Source of the DNA: Desulfobacteraceae bacterium
GTDB lineage: Bacteria > Desulfobacterota > DSM-4660 > Desulfatiglandales > Desulfatiglandaceae
Assembly: GCA_011048855.1 (NCBI GenBank)
Contig: DSCZ01000409.1
Coordinates: 1-9,596 of the forward strand
Direction: 5' to 3'
Length of the DNA: 9,596 nt
In this document: in pieces, positions 1-6,700 of the stretch
How positions within the stretch are numbered: position 1 is the first letter of the stretch
Layout of the letters: the number at the start of each line of letters is the position of its first letter
Program-made: the position numbers and the translations under genes
The notes under the pieces: model-generated
Told to the model about the DNA's origin: nothing
Databases searched by the model: none
Seen by the model: only the letters and a program-made list of their open reading frames with translations

Positions 1-1220
1 GTGATAACATTATTCGTGATGGGTCCATCAAAATCAGTTATCTCGCATGCATCTCCTGTCCCGTTTAAATTGCTGTCCTCTTGTCCCGGATTGTATGTGT
101 CGAGGCAATTATCACAGAGGTCGCCGACAGTGTCCGAATCATAATCAAGCTGATCAGAGTTCGGCGTGAGTGGACAATTATCTTCATTATCAATAATTCC
201 ATCTCCATCTGTATCAAGATCAACAGGTCCACTGTCGAGCTGGAAATCTACACCGGAGACAATCTCCCCTTCAGCCACCGTCACAGCTTGTGCCTGGGTT
301 ATGTCGGGAGTGCTTGCCGGGTCGGCCCACCATTCAGTGACATGGTTGCCGTTGGAGGAGGCCAGCAGATAATAAGAACCAGCATTCAGCCCTTGGATAA
401 TGTATGTGCCGTCAAGGTTGAGGTAGGCTTCGTTGAACGGGGGGTACATTCCACTGTTTTCGGAATATATTTCAACTTTTCCGCCTCCAGTGACTGGATT
501 GCCGGCATCGTCGTACACCGTGCCGGAGATCTGGGCACGGGTACTCAGTTGAAAATCCATGCCGCCGACCGTTTCACCCGACGCCACGGTTACGGCCTGT
601 GCTTGGCTGCAGTCCGGACTGCTTTCCGAACCTGCCCACCATTCAGGCCTAAACAAATAAGAAGAGGCTTGCAGATAATAACTTCCTGCCGGCAGCCGCT
701 GAATAGTGTAGTTGCCGTCAAAATCAACCCATCCAGAGCTTACCCAGGTGTACGCTCCGCAAGGATCCCCGATGTAAGCGGTTATAGAAACATCTGAAAC
801 TAAGTTTCCGCTGCTGTCAAACACTGTACCTGAAATCTGGGCACCTCTGTCGAGCTGGAAATTTATGTCGGCGACAATCTCCCCTTCAGCCACCGTCACA
901 GCTTGTGCCTGGGTTATGTCGGGAGTGCTTGCCGGGTCGGCCCACCATTCAGAGACATGGTTGCCGTTGGAGGAGGCCAGCAGATAATAAGAACCAGCAT
1001 TCAGCCCTTGGATAATGTATGTGCCGTCAAGGTTGAGGTAAGCTTCGTTGAACGGGGGGCTCATTCCACTGTTTTCGGAATATACATCAACTCTTCCGCC
1101 ACCAGTGACTGGATTACCGGCATTGTCGTACACCGTGCCGGAGATCTGCGCTGCAAATGAATTGACAGCCAAGGATAAAAAAAATGTGATTAACAGAGAT
1201 AAGATTTTTATGGTTTTCAT
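1..1220 (-). CDS. Secreted repeat protein: three Ig-like modules then thrombospondin type 3 repeats (partial, C-terminus off the left edge)
   Basis: The reading frame is open from ATG at 1220 down to base 1, about 406 codons with no stop, and continues outside the window. An in-frame TGA lies two codons before the ATG, which fixes the start; GAGG just upstream is a modest ribosome site. Residues 1-23 form a signal peptide (MKTIKILSLLITFFLSLAVN, then SFA before the likely cleavage site). Three modules of about 102 residues follow (about 24-126, 127-228, 229-331). Each opens AQISGTV and carries DGxYxIQxLxAGSYYL, an EWW motif and QAQAVTV, which fits the carboxypeptidase regulatory-like beta-sandwich group. 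From about residue 336 Asp-rich, Cys-containing sequence (DTDGDGIIDNEDNCPLTPN, then DLCDNC) matches thrombospondin type 3 calcium-binding repeats. No catalytic domain is visible, so a surface, matrix or adhesive role is inference. A c-di-GMP riboswitch lies upstream on the same strand. Confidence 0.9.
   Translation of the reverse strand, partial: MKTIKILSLLITFFLSLAVNSFAAQISGTVYDNAGNPVTGGGRVDVYSENSGMSPPFNEAYLNLDGTYIIQGLNAGSYYLLASSNGNHVSEWWADPASTPDITQAQAVTVAEGEIVADINFQLDRGAQISGTVFDSSGNLVSDVSITAYIGDPCGAYTWVSSGWVDFDGNYTIQRLPAGSYYLQASSYLFRPEWWAGSESSPDCSQAQAVTVASGETVGGMDFQLSTRAQISGTVYDDAGNPVTGGGKVEIYSENSGMYPPFNEAYLNLDGTYIIQGLNAGSYYLLASSNGNHVTEWWADPASTPDITQAQAVTVAEGEIVSGVDFQLDSGPVDLDTDGDGIIDNEDNCPLTPNSDQLDYDSDTVGDLCDNCLDTYNPGQEDSNLNGTGDACEITDFDGPITNNVI
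232..534 (-). repeat. Intragenic direct repeat, copy A (encodes module 3)
   Basis: This 303-bp block aligns without gaps to 847-1149 at a fixed offset of 615 bp (205 codons). I count about 15 mismatches, or about 95% identity. The middle module between the copies is much more diverged in DNA, so the copies reflect recent duplication of a two-module unit or gene conversion between modules 1 and 3. Confidence 0.9.
847..1149 (-). repeat. Intragenic direct repeat, copy B (encodes module 1)
   Basis: This is the partner of 232-534. Mismatches cluster at the two ends of the block, with a long central stretch nearly identical, as expected after gene conversion. Reading-frame phase is the same in both copies, so recombination between them would delete or add exactly 205 codons in frame. 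Confidence 0.9.
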
Positions 1221-1484
1221 CGTCCCTCACGGAGTAATTTGATAGGATAGCAAATTGAAAAAAGATACAATTCATTACGCCTGGAATACATCATTCAGGG
1301 GTTGTGCCGGTTTTCTCTTCGACGTAATTGGTTTCTAATCAATTCAGGACGATCCGTTACACAAAATTGACAGGCTTCTCATTTCCCTCCCCTCCTTTAA
1401 GCAATTAACATGCAAGTCAATTTGAATATAAAATGAAGTTCCCTGGGCTAAAAATCTCTCTCCTTGTTCCCGAAGAAAATTAAC
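1221..1484 (-). other. Leader between riboswitch terminator and the secreted repeat gene
   Basis: This is a gene-less stretch of about 264 nt, read on the minus strand as the 5' untranslated region of the gene starting at 1220. Apart from the possible 12-codon peptide and a short imperfect hairpin (AATTG near 1361, CAATT near 1343), I see no convincing promoter or structured RNA in it. Transcripts starting upstream of 1580 must cross it to reach the gene. Confidence 0.5.
1344..1382 (-). CDS. Possible 12-codon leader peptide in the riboswitch-controlled leader
   Basis: On the minus strand a very purine-rich Shine-Dalgarno stretch (AAAGGAGGGGAGGGAA) directly precedes an ATG at 1382. The frame reads MRSLSILCNGSS and stops with TGA at 1344. 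It lies between the riboswitch terminator and the start of the secreted repeat protein. The ribosome site is stronger than that of the main gene, which is the only reason to list it. It may be a decoy or leader peptide, or chance. I do not recognise the peptide. Confidence 0.25.
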   Translation of the reverse strand: MRSLSILCNGSS

Positions 1485-1521
1485 AAAAAAAGCCAGGTCG
1501 CCATTTATCTGGCAACCCGGC
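1485..1521 (-). terminator. Intrinsic terminator of the riboswitch expression platform
   Basis: On the minus strand GCCGGGTTGCC (1521-1511) pairs with GGCGACCTGGC (1502-1492). This gives an 11-bp stem with two G-U pairs and an 8-nt loop, followed at once by seven T residues (1491-1485). The 5' arm contains bases the riboswitch needs for its P3 helix and ligand pocket (C1512 corresponds to C92 of the Vc2 structure). Stem and ligand-bound aptamer should therefore exclude each other, which predicts that ligand turns transcription on. Confidence 0.88.
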
Positions 1522-1580
1522 TATCTCGTGAGACCCGTGGCTTTCCGTCCCTGCCTCTCAGCAAGTTTGGCTTTATATGA
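1505..1580 (-). promoter_or_regulatory. Cyclic di-GMP-I (GEMM-I) riboswitch aptamer
   Basis: Read on the minus strand, the core is AGCCAAAC (1572-1565), a hairpin CTTGCT-GAGA-GGCAGG (1565-1550), GACGGAAAGCC (1549-1539), ACGGGTCTCACGAGATAGCC, and finally GGGTTGCC. These match the GEMM-I order: helix P2 with a GNRA tetraloop, the GACGCAAAGCC-like joint, and P3 with the tetraloop receptor side. Using Vc2 numbering, the ligand-contact bases G20 (1571), A47 (1544) and C92 (1512) are all present. The usual G21-C46 pair is replaced by C21-G46 (1570 and 1545), a compensated swap. G20 favours c-di-GMP over 3',3'-cGAMP, for which A20 variants are known. P1 looks weak, so the outer edges are approximate. 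Confidence 0.88.
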
Positions 1581-1597
1581 TTGTGTCGTACAAACTT

Positions 1598-1614
1598 AAC
1601 TTATTCGCTAAGTT
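1598..1614. promoter_or_regulatory. Inverted repeat upstream of the riboswitch (possible operator)
   Basis: AACTTA and TAAGTT form 6-bp arms around 5 nt. On the minus strand the dyad extends imperfectly (TACAACTTA against TAAGTTAAGTTTGTA). It sits 20-40 nt upstream of the aptamer, where the riboswitch promoter should be. I see no good -35/-10 pair; the best is TTGCTT and TTAAGT with 17 nt between. Protein binding is inference. Confidence 0.3.
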
Positions 1615-1823
1615 GTAAGCAAAATATCAGCCATTCTTAATCGGAATCGCAGATTACAAGTTATTACATTGTGTTGTTTGAGAATTGTGCCTTATTAAGC
1701 TATGGACATTTCAAGATAATTTGGTGATATGCCCAAGTGGGGGACGGGGATTTTCCCAATTTTTCGGTCGCTGATGGACTGAACAGCAAGATTTTTTTTA
1801 CACTCAATACCGCCTTGGTCACC
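1615..1823. other. Intergenic stretch with no recognised feature
   Basis: This lies downstream of the small lipoprotein gene and upstream of the riboswitch region, both on the minus strand. I find no strong terminator hairpin with a T-run for the lipoprotein operon. The promoter for the riboswitch transcript probably lies in or next to its left part. Confidence 0.4.
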
Positions 1824-2024
1824 CTAATCCTTTCTGATTTGATATGTCCTGGTCTCGCCGGTATCCATGTCCCGGATTCTGACCGTTGTCGGCGGATCAT
1901 GGAGGTACGGGTAGTTCTCCGGCTCTCCCCGCAATACGTAGCACAGGTAGGAATCCTCAAATCCCGGCGAATGGCAGCAGCCGGCTGCGCCCAGGAGCAT
2001 GGCACTGAACACGATATATTTCAT
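1824..2024 (-). CDS. Small lipoprotein, 66 residues
   Basis: The frame starts at ATG 2024 behind AGGAGG with 7 nt spacing, and its ATG overlaps the TGA of the preceding gene (ATGA), so translation is probably coupled. The N-terminus (MKYIVFSAMLLGAAGCC) has a basic residue, a short hydrophobic core and a lipobox AAGC with Cys16 as the likely lipidated residue. The mature part of about 50 residues ends in TTVRIRDMDTGETRTYQIRK, the sort of short beta-rich tail seen in small lipoproteins. I recognise no named family. It should be anchored in the cell envelope. Function is unknown. Confidence 0.75.
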   Translation of the reverse strand: MKYIVFSAMLLGAAGCCHSPGFEDSYLCYVLRGEPENYPYLHDPPTTVRIRDMDTGETRTYQIRKD

Positions 2025-2590
2025 CCCGACACCTCCTGTGGTTCCGTCGGCACCCGGCCATTTTTCGGCTCCCGGAAATCCTTGTGATAGGGGTTCATGC
2101 TCAGGACGAAATCCCGTTCCGCCTCTGTCAGCAGCGGTCCGAACTGGGCCAGGATCAGGCCGTTTTCCTTCCGTCCTATTTGTCCCCGCTGGAAGCTTTT
2201 CCAGGCAATCACCCGGGCCTTCATGACATCGAGCAGCAGATCGACATTATTGTACCAGTACTCAGTAACGGCCAGGCCGGGGAGTTCATCCCTGCGGGCC
2301 TCGAAAAACTCAAGCATCTCGAGGGGGCTCAGTTCACAGCACAGCCGATCAACCGTCCGGCCCCCAACTTTCTGCGGCAGGGTCTGCTCGTAGAGATGGT
2401 CGTTGTCAATCAGGTAAAAGGGTTCGGTTACCGTGCTTCCTGCTTCAAACTGGAACGGGATTAAACTCGTCCTTGTTATCAGGTTGAACAGCACTGGCGA
2501 CCTGCCGAAATAGGTGCTGTACAGGCCGGCTTGTACCCCGGCGCACATGATGTCGTACCGCTCCAATCCTTGTGTCACCGCAAAAATCAT
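2021..2590 (-). CDS. Unrecognised protein, 189 residues, in operon with the small lipoprotein
   Basis: I chose ATG at 2590 because AAGG sits about 6 nt upstream. A TTG at 2608 in the same frame would add six residues but has a poorer ribosome site. The sequence is soluble-looking, with no signal peptide or clear membrane helix. It begins MIFAVTQGLERYDIM, is rich in aromatic and acidic residues in the middle (FYLIDNDHLYEQTLP; EYWYNNVDLLLDVM) and ends in a charged tail. I do not recognise the family. The lipoprotein downstream overlaps it by 4 nt, so the two are co-expressed and may act together, but no role can be read from the sequence. Confidence 0.7.
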   Translation of the reverse strand: MIFAVTQGLERYDIMCAGVQAGLYSTYFGRSPVLFNLITRTSLIPFQFEAGSTVTEPFYLIDNDHLYEQTLPQKVGGRTVDRLCCELSPLEMLEFFEARRDELPGLAVTEYWYNNVDLLLDVMKARVIAWKSFQRGQIGRKENGLILAQFGPLLTEAERDFVLSMNPYHKDFREPKNGRVPTEPQEVSG

Positions 2591-2833
2591 GCTGAACCTT
2601 ATTTTCAACCTGGACCTTCGACCTCTTTGCTTGAATTATAAAGGAAGCGGTGGGTCAAATAGAGTCCAAGGAGGGTGGCAATCTTCTCACAGCCTGACCG
2701 GAACTTTCTCGTTTAACGCAACCATGCTGCGAACAAAACAGGCTCCCATGGTTCATAGACCGTCATTTCACATCCGGCCGACAACCCAGCCATTTCCTCA
2801 GTTCACCAGCATCAATGAGGCCGGTTTATGCAA

Positions 2834-2861
2834 AATGCAAATTGAATTTAGGATTTGCATT
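2834..2861. repeat. Perfect 9-bp inverted repeat (possible operator)
   Basis: AATGCAAAT and ATTTGCATT are perfect inverted arms separated by 10 nt. Arm centres are 19 bp apart, close to two helical turns, as expected for a dimeric DNA-binding protein. No T-run follows, so it is not a terminator. Function is inferred only from symmetry and its position between divergent genes. Confidence 0.45.
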
Positions 2862-3000
2862 GCCCAGGCGTCCGGCACTCCCTGACCTATGCAGAACAGG
2901 TGCAATGATTGCCATGGACATCAAGGAATGTCTGGTTCATCGCAGACTATTCCTTTCTTGTTTATTTTTCCATGTGGGACAGTATTCGACCAACCTCCCC

Positions 3001-3009
3001 TGCTATTAT
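3001..3009 (+). promoter_or_regulatory. Extended -10 element for the 3054 gene cluster (candidate)
   Basis: TGCTATTAT is an extended -10 (TGn plus TATTAT) about 45 nt before the first start codon. The -35 position is weak. The element is part of an 11-bp palindrome GCTATTATAGC (3002-3012), so a regulator could bind over it. Confidence 0.35.
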
Positions 3010-3013
3010 AGCA
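3005..3013 (-). promoter_or_regulatory. Perfect extended -10 on the minus strand (candidate)
   Basis: The complement of 3013-3005 reads TGCTATAAT, a perfect extended -10 facing left, overlapping the plus-strand element. The -35 position lies in a T-rich tract and is weak. It could drive a long-leader transcript of the 2590 operon or a small RNA in the intergenic region. Confidence 0.3.
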
Positions 3014-3053
3014 TCAGGGAAAAGTTTCAAAAAAAAGCAGGGAGGTCGTCATC

Positions 3054-3337
3054 ATGGAGCAACTCGAAGAGATTGTTGAGGAAGTCAAAAGACAGTTTGA
3101 CGGCAGGGATCCCGTCCAGGATGCGCTGGAACGAATCGACCGGATGAACCATACCGAGCTGAAAGCCCTCATTTTCATTGCGGCGAACAAGCTGGCTCGG
3201 AACTCAAGGGCGGGGAGTACGATGACACTCTGGATTCATTGCTTCACATTTGCGGGGCACTGGAAATTATTTTCGACGCCTACGACAATGCCGCGCTGAC
3301 ATCGGAAGCAAATACACTGGAGACAGGGTGTGCCTGA
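3054..3337 (+). pseudogene. Small acidic helical protein, broken by a one-base frameshift
   Basis: ATG 3054 follows GGAGG with about 8 nt spacing. The frame starts MEQLEEIVEEVKRQF and is helical and acidic through residue 49 (NKLAR). From about 3200 the annotated frame turns into unlikely sequence and stops at 3299. The next frame reads ELKGGEYDDTLDSLLHIC and then GALEIIFDAYDNAAL, which continues the same style to a TGA at 3335-3337. One G added to CGGAA at 3199-3200 (making CGGGAA) restores a single frame of about 94 residues. This fits a lost base in a G-run or a sequencing error; no classical -1 slippery heptamer is present. I do not recognise the family. It is the first gene of a three-gene cluster, 42 nt ahead of the DUF4258 gene. 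Confidence 0.65.
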
Positions 3338-3379
3338 AGCAGATATTCATACAACTGCTACCAATGATGAGGTAACATA

Positions 3380-3754
3380 ATGAAGAGTTTCACCTGCACA
3401 GATAACGAGTTTACGCCGAATATAACCCGGCACGCCAGTCTCAGAATGGGAAGCCGGCGGATTTCCCTGTCGGACGTGGCGGTGGTCATGAGCTACGGCC
3501 GGAGTTTTCATGTCCGGGGTGCTGTCGTCTATGCCATGGGCCGCAGGGAAGTGGTATTCTGCCGGTGCGACGGGATCGCAACCGACGGCATCAGGGGACT
3601 GCAGGTGGTCTGCGCGCCTGAAAACGATGAAGTGATCACGGTCTACCGCAACAATGATTTCCGCCGCCTCCGGCGACGCAACACCCGATGGAATCCTGAA
3701 AAGGCCGGGCGGCCCGATCAAGCCTCTGACAGGATGACCAGGAAAACAACCTGA
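3380..3754 (+). CDS. DUF4258-type protein, 124 residues
   Basis: ATG 3380 is preceded by GAGGT with about 6 nt spacing. The core matches DUF4258: an N-terminal ITRHASLRMGSRRISLSDV helix (His18, Arg22, Arg26-27), a strand pair around VYAMGRREVVFCRC, and a C-terminal beta-strand ending DEVITVYRNNDF. DUF4258 is a small alpha/beta family thought to resemble RelE/BrnT-like toxin folds. Toxicity of this member is not shown. A basic, probably disordered tail (about 25 residues) follows. The gene ends 8 nt before the nuclease-helicase start, and its stop region carries that gene's ribosome site, so the two are co-translated. No obvious antitoxin lies beside it unless the broken upstream gene had that role. 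Confidence 0.7.
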   Translation: MKSFTCTDNEFTPNITRHASLRMGSRRISLSDVAVVMSYGRSFHVRGAVVYAMGRREVVFCRCDGIATDGIRGLQVVCAPENDEVITVYRNNDFRRLRRRNTRWNPEKAGRPDQASDRMTRKTT

Positions 3755-3762
3755 GGAAAACG

Positions 3763-6700
3763 GTGCGGTGCAAAAAAAAAGACGGGGAAATCCTTTATTC
3801 AGCGACGGATATCGTCAACTTCCTCGAGTGCGAGCATCTGACCACGCTTGATCTCATTGATCTTGACACCCCGCTCCCCAGGACGGAAGATGACGACGAG
3901 GCCAGGTTGATCATGGCCAAGGGGCTTGCCCATGAGGCGTATTTCGTCGAGGTGCTGAAAAGTCGCCATAGCGATTTCATAGATATCAGTCAGACGGAGC
4001 GGAACCTCGCCAACGAGGTCGAATCAACTCTTGCGGCCATGCGTTCCGGAGCCGCGGTCATCTATCAGGCCGCACTCAGGGACGGCTGTCTTGTCGGTCA
4101 TGCCGACTTCCTCCGCCGTATACCCAAGCCATCAGAGCTGGGAGACTTCAGCTACGAAGTGCTTGACACCAAGCTGGCCCGCACGACAAAAGCAAAATTT
4201 CTCATCCAGCTTGCTTTCTATTCGGCCCTGGTTGCCAGGGCGCAGGGAACATCCCCCGCGATGATGTATGTTGTGCTCGGCGACAGGACGGAGCAGGGTT
4301 TCCCGTACGCTGAATACAGCAGATATTGCAGCACCCTCACCCAACGCTTTCTGGAACGCGCTGCCCAGGGGCCGAACGCCGATTCCTACCCGATCCCCTG
4401 CGAGCATTGCGACATCTGCAGGTGGCGCGGGCTGTGCGAAGAAAAACGGCTCCAGGACGATCACCTCTGCCAGGTGGCCAATATCACCAGAGTCCAGATG
4501 AAAAAACTGCAAGCCGCCGGGGTATCGACCCTGGAATCTCTGGGACAACTTTCCCCGGATACCAGGATTCCGAAAATGGCGGCAGCCACCCTGGAAAAAC
4601 TGACCAGTCAGGCGGCGCTGCAGCTCAAGGCCCGCCAGATCGGCCGGAATCATCTGCACATCCTCCCCCAGGAGGAACCGGAACGAGGATTCGGCCGGTT
4701 GCCCCGTCCCGCGCAGGGCGATCTTTTTTTCGACATGGAAGGCGATCCCTTGGAGGATCGTGGCCTTGAGTACCTCTTCGGTCTGTATTTCCTTGATAAG
4801 GGCAAGGCCTGCTACAAATCCTGGTGGGCCCACAGCCGTTTCGAGGGAAAAAATGCCTTTGAGGAGTTCATGGATTTTGTCACTGCACGCCTGAGACGAT
4901 ATCCGGAGGCCCATATCTACCACTATGCCCACTACGAAGAAACCGCCGTCAAAAAGCTCATGTCCCTGCACGGCACCCGTGAGGCCGAGGTTGATAACCT
5001 CCTGCGAGCGGGAAAACTTATCGACCTCTACAAGGTGGTCCGTGAAAGCATCCGGGTTTCCGAACCCGGCTATTCCTTAAAGAATATTGAAAGGTTCTAT
5101 CTCGACGACCGCACGGGCGAGGTGACCAGCGCCGGGGCCAGTCTCGTCTGGTACGAACGGTGGAGGGAAACCGGCGACCCGCAACTGCTGCATGATATAG
5201 AACGGTACAACCACGACGATGTCCGCTCGACTCATGAGCTTCGGGAGTGGCTGCTGACCCTGCGGCCTGCGGACCTGCCATGGGCGAATGAACTGGACGG
5301 GGAGCAGCAATACCCCGTTGTCGGCCAACTGACCGACAGTGAAATCCGGCTCATTCCCTACCGGGAGCGCCTGGTCGATCCGTTGCCGGAGGATCGGAAC
5401 CGCTGGACCCAGGAGGAACATCTACGGGAACTCACCTATCAGTTGCTGGATTTCCATCGCCGAGCAGACAAACCGGGATGGTGGGCCATGTTCAACCACC
5501 GTGACATGACCGAAGAGGAACTCATCGAGGATGTTGAATGCATTGGCGCTCTGACCCTGGATCCGGAGCACCCTCCCGGGCCGGGCAATGTCTATACCTG
5601 TCTTTTCCCCGAGCAGGAAACAAAACTCAAGACTGGAGACAGGGCTCTCTGCATCGAGACCTCGGCACAAATCAGGAACCTGACTGTGGATGAAGACGCC
5701 CGCCGCCTGACCTTCAAATACTCAGGCAATGAACCGCTGCCGGAACGGTTCAGCATTGGACCGGAAGGACCGATATCCTCCAAAAAAATCACGGATGCCC
5801 TGTTCCGGTTTGCCGACAGCCTGATTGCCGAGGATGAAAAATACCCCGCAATCAAGGCGATTCTGGCGCGAGCTGTGCCCAGTCTTGACGGTCATGATCC
5901 AGGCTGGCCGATCATTGACGAATCCCGGGAGCCGCTGCCCCAGATTATCCGCAAAATTGCCGACCTTGATAAAAGCTACATTTTCATCCAGGGTCCGCCC
6001 GGGGCCGGCAAAACCTTTACCGGCAAGCATGTCATCGTTGACCTCCTCAAGCGGGGATACCGGGTCGGGGTTTCATCCAACAGCCACAAGGCCATCAACA
6101 ATCTGCTCCGGGGGGTCGAACAGGCGGCCCTGGCAGATCATCTCACCTTCAGGGGGGTAAAGAAGAGTGCCCGGGACAGACCTGACAGCCTGCTGGGAGG
6201 AATACTGATTACGGATGTGTTCAAAAATGACGAGGTGCGTGCCGGAGATTATCAGCTGATCGCTGGGACTGCCTGGCTGCTGGCCCGTCCAGAGTTCGAT
6301 CAGCATCTGGATTTTCTGTTTGTCGATGAAGCCGGCCAGGTATCCCTGGCCAACCTTGTGGGCATGGGAACCAGCGCGCGGAACATTGTCCTGCTGGGAG
6401 ACCAGATGCAGCTGGGTCAGCCCATCCAGGGCGTCCATCCCGGTAGATCAGGAGAATCATCCCTCGAGTATCTGCTTGACGGCCGGGCAACCATCCCGCC
6501 GGAGCGGGGGATATTCCTCAAGACCACCTGGCGTATGCACCCTGATGTCTGCCGGTTCATCTCCGATGCGGTTTACGACGGCCGACTGGAACCTGAGCCC
6601 CAGAACGCCATGCAAGCCTTACTGTTGAACAAAAAAGCCCATCCGGCCCTGGCGCCGACAGGCGTGCGGTTCCTGCCGGTCGATCACGATGCCTGCTCGC

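Larger units (their letters stand above)
2591..3053. other. Divergent intergenic region of about 460 bp
   Basis: This separates the minus-strand pair ending at 2590 from the plus-strand cluster starting at 3054. It holds a TATAAT on the minus strand at 2640-2635 without a good -35, a 9-bp inverted repeat at 2834-2861 and a palindromic promoter element near 3005. Reading frames crossing it lack ribosome sites and protein-like composition, so I treat it as non-coding. It is long enough for a small RNA or for long leaders on either side. Confidence 0.5.

Noticed and set aside
81..1242. Plus-strand open frames (for example 81-797 and 903-1160)
   Set aside because: They are antisense to the uninterrupted minus-strand secreted protein. 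Their mutual similarity merely mirrors its internal DNA repeats, and they lack ribosome sites.
1700..2464. Overlapping frames 1700-2005 (minus), 1737-2087 and 2084-2464 (plus)
   Set aside because: The minus-strand pair 2590-2021 and 2024-1824 has ribosome sites, an ATGA overlap and a lipobox. The others are its shadows.
2996..3034. Hairpin around 3002-3012 as a terminator
   Set aside because: The palindrome is followed by A-rich, not T-rich, sequence on the plus strand, and no strong stem with a T-run exists on the minus strand.
2514..3147. Plus-strand frames 2514-2885 and 2815-3147 across the intergenic region
   Set aside because: No ribosome sites and low-plausibility composition. The second overlaps the start of the better-supported 3054 gene.
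3199..3217. Programmed -1 frameshift in the 3054 gene
   Set aside because: No X-XXY-YYZ slippery heptamer in the zero frame and no clear downstream hairpin. A lost G explains the change more simply.
4132..4971. Long minus-strand frame of 279 codons, and similar ones opposite the helicase and opposite 8358-8846
   Set aside because: They lie opposite genes with full sets of conserved motifs or clear family patterns and are codon-bias shadows.
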